Below, piece by piece: positions 59,001 to 64,000 of a stretch of 64,000 nucleotides of DNA. The notes beneath the pieces were generated by a model. It searched no databases and was not told the origin of the DNA. It saw only the letters and a program-made list of their open reading frames with translations. The first letter of the stretch is position 1. Each line of letters opens with the position of its first letter. The position numbers were made by a program, and so were the translations under genes. Source of the DNA: Tiliqua scincoides (Eukaryota > Chordata > Lepidosauria > Squamata > Scincidae); NCBI RefSeq assembly GCF_035046505.1, contig NC_089827.1, positions 19,791,353 to 19,855,352 on the forward strand, read 5' to 3'.

Positions 59001-62000
59001 TCCCACAGATGACAAGCTGCACCTGCTGAAATTATCTCTCCTATACAATTTTAAAGGTCCAGGATCCCTAAAGTTGAAAGTTTGAGCACCCCTGAGCTAA
59101 CTACTGGGTCACTCAACACAGAAATTAATATTTTTTCCCCTCCAGAAGCATAGCTATGAAGAAGCATAAAACAGCTCAAGAGCTATACATTAAACACACA
59201 CATATATTACCTTCCTTGGCACCCTCAAAATTCTGCAAAGCAAAGCGAGCGGCTCCTCGTCTGGCATAAGCCTTTGTGTAATTCTTATTCAGAGCGAGTG
59301 CTAAACTACAGTCCGATTCCGACACCGAATACCTGGAATCATATTACATTTGTTACTATGAGAACAAAAATCATACACAAATACATACACATGGAACTTT
59401 TGCCAGTGCTCACCCACCCCAACTGGGGAGAAGCTTTAGGAATCTTAAAATTCCTGATAATATTCTTTGGCATACTATTTCCCAAGGCAACCATAGCCTG
59501 GAGGCTCTTGTGTTGCTGCTCCAAATGCTACTGCAAGAAATCAGTGAGGGTCCACAGGACAAGGATGTTTCATAAGTGTTTATACCTGTGCATTCAGAAT
59601 GGCCACATCAAGCTGTTTTTGATCATGTACTCGCATTCCATCTTGTTTTTAGATTAACGGTTATTGGATGTGGTGCCAACTTTCTGGAAGCCTGAGGCCA
59701 AAGCCCTGCACTGAGCCGCCCATAACACAACTGGGCTCCTGCGCCCCTCTCCCCCAGTAGGGAACAATGACTCAACTTATCTTCCCTGCAGGCAGTGGGA
59801 ACATCTCCTGCTAATTGGGCAAAGAGACACCTTTTAAGTGTATAAAGTATATTTAGCAGGTGGACAGCAACTGTTACATTTAATCCCAGTATGGAGACAG
59901 ATCCAGTGGCTGCTGCAGGTGTCTCTTCTGCACCTTTTTAAACACTGAAGTGAATACCCTGGGGACAGGGAACCATTTATTGATTTATTTTGCTGTGTAA
60001 ACTACTTTTAAACTGAACCATACTTCAAAATAATGCATGTCATTATAATTAAACTGCAGGTAAAGGGTAAGAATGTGAACACTGGCAAGAATGTGAACCC
60101 TCTTCTCCAGCACTACACCCTATGAGTGTGCAAAGGCAAAAATGGGTGGGAGAAGAAATAAACTATAGATTTATTTCAACAGTAAACCTCTTTTGGTTGT
60201 ATTTCAATATTAGGGGATTCTCTTTGCCTTGATCAAGGCAAGACAAAAAACTTAAAACATTTTAACGCAAAGATTTTCATACAAATGCAAATGTAGTTAT
60301 TTTAAAAGTTTATTTTTACTTTCCGATACTTCTTCGCTTTGAAGGGCTTGCAACACTCAATTTCTAGTTCCTACAATACTGTAGCAGAAGAGACAAAATT
60401 TCTCTACCTTATCCCATTTATAAAAAGTTAGGGGGAACTCAGTAACTATTTACAGGTTTGGAGGTAAATTAACCCTCAAGAGATATAGTAGGAATCTTTA
60501 TTTTTTTTCCTCCCCAAGTACAAAAGGAAAATCTTGATTTGCAAAGGTGACAGGATGTTTTAGAAGATATGGTGATGATGCAACATAGCTATCTAGATCT
60601 CCAAGACACACACAATACATTTAATTATGCAAAAAAAATCCTTACTTATGAGTAGAACAATGATATCCAATACAAGTCTTACTTTTTCAGTCGAAAAAAA
60701 GCAGATGCCCTGTTTGTAGGCAAAACTGGATTGTAAGGATCTGCATTCATTCCTTTTGTATAGCAATCTATTGCAGCATCATAATTTCCTTGTTTAAAAT
60801 AATTATTGCCCTAATTAAAACAAACAAAAAAGAAAAAAATGACAAGTGCTACAAATATATTGCAATTTTTGCAAGGAAGAGCTCAGCAAGACCATGTGAA
60901 ACTTGCTTCAAACTCTTGTCCTTTTTTAGGAAAGGCAATCAGAAATTCATTCACAATATTCTCTTACAAATGATGTCTTTATGCTGCTAAACCAGTGGTT
61001 CTCAACCTTTAGAAGCCTGTGGACCACTGAGGCAAAAATTGCAATCATCATAGACCATATGTGGCTGTGGGTGGTCTAGTCTCTGCTCTTTCTGGTGGGC
61101 CAAGCACTCCCTGTGAACTATCAGAGAGGATGGAGAATGGACTGCCATGTGGCTGTGGGCGATCCATTCGTCACCGTCTTTGGTGGTCTGCGGACAATTG
61201 CTTGCTGGCAGGATACCGGAAGTGAACAAAGGCTATTTTTTTCTCAGGGTCTATTTTTTTCTGAGGGTCTCAATGACCACCTATGGTCCACGGACCTCAG
61301 GATGGAAACCAGTGTGCTAAACAACCATGGGCAACAAAAGGAGAAAGGAACAATCCTTCTCAACATTCTGGAGAAAGAGAATAAATTCATCAGATGCTTG
61401 CCCCAGTTCTCATTTGTATCTTCAAAAACATTTACTGAACAATCCTATGCATGTCCAGTCAGAAGTAAGTCCCCGTGAGTTCAGTGGGACTCTTTTCTAG
61501 GTAAGTGAATAAAGGACTACTACTTTACCCACCTACCCACACAATTTGATTTCAGAACTGGCTTTGGAATACAGAACCTATGGCGGTAGAAGAAGAGTAA
61601 CCCTGTTGATTTGCTTGGATTTAGGGAAGGAGGTACGGTCTGGAGGTGCCTTGCCTGAAGAAGCTAAATGGGAGTAACCCTGGGCATGATTTGGAAGGAC
61701 AAAAGAGTCAACTGCGATAAGCTGCCAAGAGCTGGAGGAGTATGGAGGTCAGCTGCCAAGAACAACACCTGGTTGATTTGTGGCTGCTCCTTCTGGAAAG
61801 CTCAGAAGGCATGTGTTGGCAAAACAATGATGACCACACATAAAGGAAAACATATGGAAGTTCTTTAAGTTTCTCATAGAACATTAATTGTAAAAACGCC
61901 ATCTGTAAAAATGGGGTTTGGAGATATGTGAACCACCTTCGGTCTACAAGAATTTCACTCATTGTGAGAGTCAGTAAGAAAGGTAGCATCGAAATATTGT

Positions 62001-63494
62001 ATAATCGATATCGTATACACTTATCTGGACAAAGGTAGGATATACATTTTTCAAATTAAAAAAAAAATCAACGATTGTATTCAGAACCATCTATTTGGGC
62101 CAATGGTTATTGATTTGTGATGATTCTGTTCCTCCCAGAAGGCAGATTCCAGAAGATGCAGCTGTGATGCTCTTATATTTTTCCAAGGAAATTTTTCTAG
62201 AGATTTTTCTTTTACTTTCTTAGGATTTAATATTTTTCTTTCTTGAAAGAAAATATGTTTGTTCTACCATCTATATCAGCAGTTCTCAACCATTGGAACT
62301 AGTACCATCAGTGGTACTTTAGATGGTACCCAGTGGTACATGTGAGAGCCCCAGACCCTCACTGCCTGACAGCAAGACCAGCAATGCAACATGACAAAAA
62401 CAAATACTGATCTACATTAAGTTGTTGGATAAGGTCAGATAAAGTACAGGGCACAGTGTCACTAGCATTCCAATAACACCCAGGTCACCACATTAAACAC
62501 ATCACAGCACCCTAATCACCTTTTTGAAAAGTCAATAGAAGTGAATCAAGATTATGTAGAAATTAAAAGATAAATCAGAACCTCATTCAGGACATGAAAA
62601 AAAAATTGAAAAATAACGTAGAACATGGGCAGCCCATTCCTGAGCTGCCCGGGACGCCCAGCCTCGGCGGCACCAAGAACAGCTGCCGCCGGATCCTGTG
62701 CACCCTGGGCTACTGTGGACGGCATCTTGGGAGAACAGAACTTTTGTTCCCTTCTTCCCGGTAAGATAAGCAGCTCTGCAATGGGGCTACTCACTTTATC
62801 ACCGAGCAAAATGTTGGTGGTAAAGGCATTTGTGTAGAGTGCTGAGCCCTTCACGAACGCCTTGGATCTGGTCGAGCGGAGCTCCACGAACCTGCCTCCC
62901 TCCCTCCCCCCGGTACACCTCCCGCCTGCCCCCCTCCCCAGAACCCCTTCTCCCTGCTCTGCTTACTGTGCTGCAGCTCGGTGGTCCATAAGACCACAGA
63001 GCCACTGAGGCTGGGCGCCTGTCCTGCACTAGCCCAGCGCTAGCCCAGCACCGGCCAGTGCTGGGCTAGTACGGGCAGTAGCCTGGTGGTGAGGCTCACA
63101 AACATGCCTTATGGCATGTTTGCGACAGTGCACGGCAGCACGAAGTCATGGTGCTGAGCCCAGGATTGGGCTCTAAAATGTCAAATATCTGTAATAAAAC
63201 TTCATTGTATATGGAAAAAATTCAAAATTCACTTTTAAGAAGAAAGGGCTTCTTAAAAGCTTTGCATACATTCACAGGTCTTAAGAACATGAGCTTCCTT
63301 AGAATCTTATCCAATATGCATTCTAAATGGGTACTGAGAAAGAAATTTCATTTTTAAAATGCCACAATAACCTTTTCCTTTTCAGCAAGTGCCTTTTCTG
63401 TATCTATACGGATTCCATCTTCTTCAGAATCTGATTCCAGAGACAAAGAGTCATGGGTGCTATCTTCCTTATCAAGTTCCTCAAGTATCTTATC
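43952..63494 (-). CDS. RPAP3: RNA polymerase II-associated protein 3 (14 exons, 5' incomplete)
   Basis: RPAP3 is the cytoplasmic/nuclear TPR scaffold of the R2TP (RUVBL1-RUVBL2-PIH1D1-RPAP3) co-chaperone, which with HSP90 assembles RNA polymerases, snoRNPs and PIKKs. Seen here: join of 63372-63494, 60683-60810, 59211-59332, 58107-58177, 57890-58021, 55905-56032, 53996-54117, 52400-52470, 52154-52270, 51104-51333, 46791-46989, 46285-46382, 44904-45004 and 43952-44037 on the minus strand, 575 codons plus TGA with all phases consistent. Human RPAP3 (665 aa, from memory) aligns from about residue 99. Two TPR domains keep the clamp-type N, N, K and R positions ([38 protein letters not shown]). The RPAP3_C domain, which contacts RUVBL2, is complete. 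No internal stop is present. The N-terminus and promoter lie beyond the right edge. Confidence 0.97.
44904..45004 (-). CDS. RPAP3: RPAP3 exon, C-terminal domain
   Basis: 101 bp, phase 2 in, 1 out. Encodes [20 protein letters not shown] then [13 protein letters not shown]. Acceptor 'tctcctag', donor 'gtaagt'. Confidence 0.95.
46285..46382 (-). CDS. RPAP3: RPAP3 exon, C-terminal domain
   Basis: 98 bp, phase 0 in, 2 out. Encodes [20 protein letters not shown] then [12 protein letters not shown]. Acceptor 'tccccaag', donor 'gtaagt'. Highly like human. Confidence 0.96.
46505..46745. mobile_element. Tigger/pogo-like MITE remnant in RPAP3 intron
   Basis: 'gaggacccactgtagg' at the right and paired 'gccttctagaaggcc' and 'ggccttctggaggcc' arms relate it to 39200-39582 and 53312-53549. 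The left end is unclear. Confidence 0.45.
46791..46989 (-). CDS. RPAP3: RPAP3 exon, start of C-terminal domain
   Basis: 199 bp, phase 2 in, 0 out. After a variable part it encodes [20 protein letters not shown] then [11 protein letters not shown], the opening of the RPAP3_C (RUVBL2-contacting) domain. Acceptor 'ttttag', donor 'gtaaga'. Confidence 0.96.
47508..48115 (+). mobile_element. L2 LINE 3' end in RPAP3 intron
   Basis: Plus strand: 'ctgattagactattgtaaca', 'tatctggggctacccagata', 'ctggtgcagaatgctac' and 'tggtttctaattcaagatgc', then a 3' UTR ending 'gaaataaaagccaacta'. This is the conserved L2 ORF2 C-terminus and tail, antisense to RPAP3. Frames are broken. Confidence 0.7.
48391..48650. 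repeat. 135-bp-period tandem duplication
   Basis: Two copies starting near 48391 and 48526: each has a G-run, 'cagatctccatac', 'gaccagtgcaaaaacagggg' (one base different), 'ggaagatctctatata' and 'catcacagcaac'. About 90 percent alike by eye. Confidence 0.8.
48638..48718. mobile_element. Short palindromic MITE
   Basis: 'gctgaatcctatgcatgtct' and 'actcagaagtaagtcccatt' at the left pair imperfectly with 'caatgaggcttaatcccagg' at the right. Confidence 0.6.
49704..50239 (+). mobile_element. Fossil LTR-like element in RPAP3 intron
   Basis: About 536 bp with TGTTATGTGT at one edge and ACACACAACA at the other (approximate inverted ends), a TATAAAAGG box at about 49816 and AATAAA at about 50175, the usual LTR order. 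A purine-rich middle gives long frames. No gag/pol is present and the flanking duplication is not clear. Antisense to RPAP3. Confidence 0.45.
50838..50928. mobile_element. Short palindromic MITE, near full
   Basis: 'agcacaatcctatgcgtgtc' and 'tactcagaagtaagtcc' at the left; 'gggagttactcccaggtaag' 'tgagtataggatcgagc' at the right. The arms are mutually inverted. Confidence 0.65.
51104..51333 (-). CDS. RPAP3: RPAP3 exon, disordered linker
   Basis: 230 bp, phase 0 in, 2 out. [14 protein letters not shown] at the start and [17 protein letters not shown] near the end match human; the serine-rich middle is low conservation, as expected for an unstructured linker. Acceptor 'ctgtttag', donor 'gtaagt'. 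The downstream intron of 4.1 kb is the largest in view. Confidence 0.95.
51876..51995 (+). mobile_element. CR1-like LINE 3' end in RPAP3 intron
   Basis: 'tctcctggttgtgggctttc' 'cagaggcagttggtgagtca' and 'ggcctgatccatccgagctt' 'ctcttatgccctta' match a CR1 terminus. Confidence 0.6.
52154..52270 (-). CDS. RPAP3: RPAP3 exon after TPR2
   Basis: 117 bp, phase 0 to 0, 39 codons. [10 protein letters not shown] start and [13 protein letters not shown] end match human; the middle ([16 protein letters not shown]) is diverged. Acceptor 'tttcaag', donor 'gtaagt'. Confidence 0.94.
52400..52470 (-). CDS. RPAP3: RPAP3 exon, TPR2 third part
   Basis: 71 bp, phase 1 in, 0 out. Encodes [20 protein letters not shown] then KLKN. 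Acceptor 'ttttgtcag', donor 'gtaagt'. The next intron is only 129 bp. Confidence 0.95.
52553..52768 (-). mobile_element. MIR-family SINE in RPAP3 intron
   Basis: Minus strand relative to the consensus: 'ataccacacttcctataagg', 'aataaccctgtgaggtagtt', 'tggcccaaggtcactctg', 'gaatctgaacctggatcttc' and 'aaccactgcaccaccctt'. The tRNA B-box-like and CORE segments are in order. Confidence 0.75.
53312..53549. mobile_element. Tigger/pogo-like MITE remnant in RPAP3 intron
   Basis: 'ggggatttgttcccaaacta' at the left, 'aaacctgcagataaggagga' 'cccactat' at the right and 'ctgaccggaaggtac' inside link it to 39200-39582. Confidence 0.5.
53996..54117 (-). CDS. RPAP3: RPAP3 exon, TPR2 second part
   Basis: 122 bp, phase 2 in, 1 out. 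Encodes [20 protein letters not shown] then [20 protein letters not shown]. Acceptor 'cttgaaaag', which has a weak pyrimidine tract, and donor 'gtaaga'. Confidence 0.96.
54706..55130 (-). mobile_element. CR1 LINE remnant in RPAP3 intron
   Basis: 'aggctaaacataccaagttc' 'cctcaacctttcctcac' and the coding trace '[20 protein letters not shown]' are CR1 ORF2 C-terminal. Same subfamily type as 19160-19702. Frames are broken. Confidence 0.75.
55209..55533. mobile_element. hAT-like MITE, CAGGGGTGTCAAACTCA
   Basis: 325 bp with termini CAGGGGTGTCAAAC and GTTTGACACCCCTG, 14-bp inverted with one end base shift, and inner 'gagggcc' / 'gggccacatctggccccc'. Flanks CTTTAGAG (55201-55208) and CTCTAGAG (55534-55541) are a TSD with one mismatch. 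The flank at 55155-55200 is a fragment of the CAGTGATTTTCAACC family. Confidence 0.85.
55905..56032 (-). CDS. RPAP3: RPAP3 exon, TPR2 first part
   Basis: 128 bp, phase 0 in, 2 out. Encodes [20 protein letters not shown] then [20 protein letters not shown]. The clamp GN and ANR are kept. Acceptor 'atcatag', donor 'gtgagt'. A duplicate in layout of the exon at 60683-60810. Confidence 0.97.
56544..56740 (+). mobile_element. L1 LINE ORF2 C-terminal remnant in RPAP3 intron
   Basis: One frame reads [20 protein letters not shown] followed by [20 protein letters not shown] and [11 protein letters not shown] before a stop. The H-x2-W-x-C pattern and 'LLTAARLLIA' motif are L1 ORF2 end signatures. Downstream ~150 bp is probably more of the same, decayed. 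Confidence 0.65.
57249..57806. mobile_element. hAT-like MITE hosting another hAT-like MITE
   Basis: Left end CAGGTGTGGCCAAACGTGCT, then 'taagagccacatac'; right end in reverse CAATGGGTGGCCAAACTATG, then 'acttgagagccacttac'. The ~38-bp ends are inverted and imperfect. The flanking TSD is lost. The inner part holds 57379-57607. Confidence 0.7.
57379..57607. mobile_element. hAT-like MITE nested in hAT
   Basis: 229 bp, CAGTGATTTTCAACCTTTTT to 'ctggttgaaaatagctg', same length as the copy at 13836-14064. Flanks TGCTATGA and CGTTATGA agree at 6 of 8. Confidence 0.8.
57890..58021 (-). CDS. RPAP3: RPAP3 exon, inter-TPR linker
   Basis: 132 bp, phase 0 to 0, 44 codons. A charged linker ([20 protein letters not shown], then a Q/E/K-rich helix to KAIAEKDL) joining the two TPR domains. 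Acceptor 'gtttcag', donor 'gtgagt'. The linker is diverged from human while its last ten residues are conserved. Confidence 0.95.
58107..58177 (-). CDS. RPAP3: RPAP3 exon, TPR1 third part
   Basis: 71 bp, phase 1 in, 0 out. Encodes [24 protein letters not shown]-type helix sequence, closing the first TPR domain. Acceptor 'ctattcag', donor 'gtaaac'. The intron after it is only 85 bp. Length equals the exon at 52400-52470. Confidence 0.95.
58915..59094. mobile_element. Near-perfect hairpin hAT-like MITE, perfect TSD
   Basis: 180 bp, CAGGGGTGCTCAAACTTTCA to TGAAAGTTTGAGCACCCCTG. Both ~85-bp arms pair almost throughout (central 'ttgtcatcccacagatgacaa' loop). Flanked by perfect AGCTAACT at 58907-58914 and 59095-59102. 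It lies in the RPAP3 intron between two TPR1 exons and would be transcribed as a long hairpin. Confidence 0.92.
59211..59332 (-). CDS. RPAP3: RPAP3 exon, TPR1 second part
   Basis: 122 bp, phase 2 in, 1 out. Encodes [20 protein letters not shown] then [21 protein letters not shown] and R of TKAYARR complete the clamp. Acceptor 'gattccag', donor 'gtaata'. Length equals the exon at 53996-54117. Confidence 0.96.
59795..60035 (+). mobile_element. SINE-like repeat in RPAP3 intron
   Basis: 'tcctgctaattgggcaaaga' 'gacaccttttaa', 'ccagtggctgctgcaggtgt' and 'gggacagggaaccatttatt' 'gatttattttgctgtgtaaa' match the family at 4442-4712, diverged. Confidence 0.6.
60683..60810 (-). CDS. RPAP3: RPAP3 exon, TPR1 first part
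   Basis: 128 bp, phase 0 in, 2 out. Encodes [20 protein letters not shown] followed by [20 protein letters not shown]. The GN and TNR residues belong to the HSP-tail-binding carboxylate clamp. Acceptor 'taattag', donor 'gtaaga'. Same length and phase as the exon at 55905-56032. Confidence 0.96.
60993..61314. mobile_element. hAT-like MITE, CAGTGGTTCTCAACC, perfect TSD
   Basis: 322 bp, CAGTGGTTCTCAACCTTTAG to 'ggatggaaaccagtg', with paired 'cctgtggaccact' and 'ggtccacggacctcagg' inside the ends. Flanked by perfect TGCTAAAC at 60985-60992 and 61315-61322. A short direct duplication 'ctatttttttctcagggt' / 'ctatttttttctgagggt' lies at about 61233-61268. Confidence 0.88.
61437..61516. mobile_element. 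Short palindromic MITE
   Basis: 'gaacaatcctatgcatgtcc' 'agtcagaagtaagtccc' at the left; 'gggactcttttctaggtaag' 'tgaataaagga' at the right. Confidence 0.6.
61560..62060 (+). repeat. Probable LINE/SINE remnant in RPAP3 intron
   Basis: 'atttggaaggacaaaagagt' and a terminal 'gacaaaggtaggatatacat' 'ttttcaaattaaaaaaaaa' look like an old retroposon with A-rich tail, but no family is assigned. Confidence 0.3.
62278..62480. mobile_element. hAT-like MITE fragment
   Basis: Left end CAGCAGTTCTCAACCATTGG, preceded by ATCTATAT (central TA). Contains 'ggtactttagatggtaccca' 'gtggtac'. The right terminus was not found, so the right boundary is a guess. Confidence 0.45.
62627..63173. repeat. GC-rich MITE-like repeat in RPAP3 intron
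   Basis: 'gggcagcccattcctgagct' at the left and 'gcccaggattgggctct' at the right. The body shares 'gcaatggggctactcactt' and a C-rich centre with 10091-10607. A 'agcccagcgctagcccagca' palindromic cluster lies at about 63030-63070. TAA flanks are not kept. Confidence 0.55.
63372..63494 (-). CDS. RPAP3: RPAP3 exon, acidic linker before TPR1
   Basis: 123 bp, phase 0 to 0, 41 codons: starts [16 protein letters not shown] and continues through an acidic stretch to EKALAEKEK. Acceptor 'catttcag', donor 'gttatt'. It is the first exon visible; the preceding one, which should encode the YDYEAWAKLD region, is not found in the remaining 506 bp. Confidence 0.95.
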
Positions 63495-64000
63495 CTGAAA
63501 TGACACACATTTAAAAGGCAACTATGATTTAACCAAAAAAAAGTATGTATGGACAAGCAATAGTGGTAGTAAAGCAGGAATGTTAAAATACCACTTGTGA
63601 TTGAACTTCTCCTTCAACATAATGGGTTACTTCAGAAATCAATTCTGTGCTTCCATAGTCCTGCTTCCTCTCTTTTCCCCTAACAGCTAACAGGTTTGCA
63701 TGACCATAGTTTGCCATGAACCTGAACATGTTACATGTCTTATAGTGTTGTGTGAGATTTGTTATGCGTTATTGTGTTACGTTATAAACTATGTTATGTA
63801 TGTGTTGTGTTACAGATAACAACCTATTCTGACTGCCTCCAACTTCTTCCCAAAAAAAGGTAATGAGGCATTTCTTTTGTATATTTGGAAATACATTTAC
63901 AGTTTTTTGCTAATAAACTATAATATTCATTGTTAAGTGTGAATTATGAAACTATTTGAACTCTGCTTAAATGTAACTACACCAGTTGTTCGCATCCTTC
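63495..64000. other. RPAP3 intron, right edge
   Basis: Intronic. 63731-63815 is a low-complexity block of TGTTATG / GTGTTA / GTTATG units. No upstream RPAP3 exon was found. Confidence 0.4.

Noticed and set aside
1-64000. CRISPR arrays, operons, tRNA genes, phage or bacterial features
   Set aside because: No spacer-repeat arrays and no full tRNA cloverleaf were seen. tRNA-like promoter boxes occur only inside SINEs. The window is vertebrate nuclear DNA.

Overview
This is vertebrate nuclear DNA, most likely from a squamate reptile. The evidence is spliced exons of a conserved vertebrate gene, heavy CR1 and L2 LINE content, a 5S-rRNA-derived SINE, MIR-like SINEs, and very many short hAT-like and Harbinger-like DNA elements. 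Nothing looks bacterial, viral or mitochondrial. The species cannot be read from the sequence.

One host gene is present. RPAP3, the TPR-containing R2TP/URI co-chaperone subunit, lies on the minus strand from about 43.4 to 63.5 kb. Fourteen coding exons can be placed to the base. Each has an AG acceptor and a GT donor, and all reading-frame phases match, giving 575 codons plus a stop. The first ~100 residues and the promoter lie beyond the right edge. Both TPR domains are encoded by exon triplets of identical size (128, 122 and 71 bp) and phase.

The left 43 kb contains no host gene that I can recognise. It is the downstream intergenic side of RPAP3 and is built from layered transposon fossils separated by unique AT-rich stretches, a few of which look like candidate conserved regulatory DNA. 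Highlights are: (i) a retroposon group (5S SINE, an unnamed ~475-bp element and a 25-bp insert) sharing one 3' tail, three members having clean target-site duplications (TSDs); (ii) a series of hAT-like elements whose 8-bp TSDs fall into two classes by target preference; (iii) multi-layer nests at 9.0-11.0, 20.4-22.1 and 29.8-31.5 kb; (iv) fossil LTRs at 3.9-4.9, 20.9-21.8, 22.1-23.1, 35.1-35.9 and 49.7-50.2 kb.

The RPAP3 introns carry the same repeat mix. They include a near-perfect 180-bp hairpin element, a hAT inside another hAT, an L1 tail, L2 and CR1 3' ends and a fossil LTR, but the coding exons are untouched.
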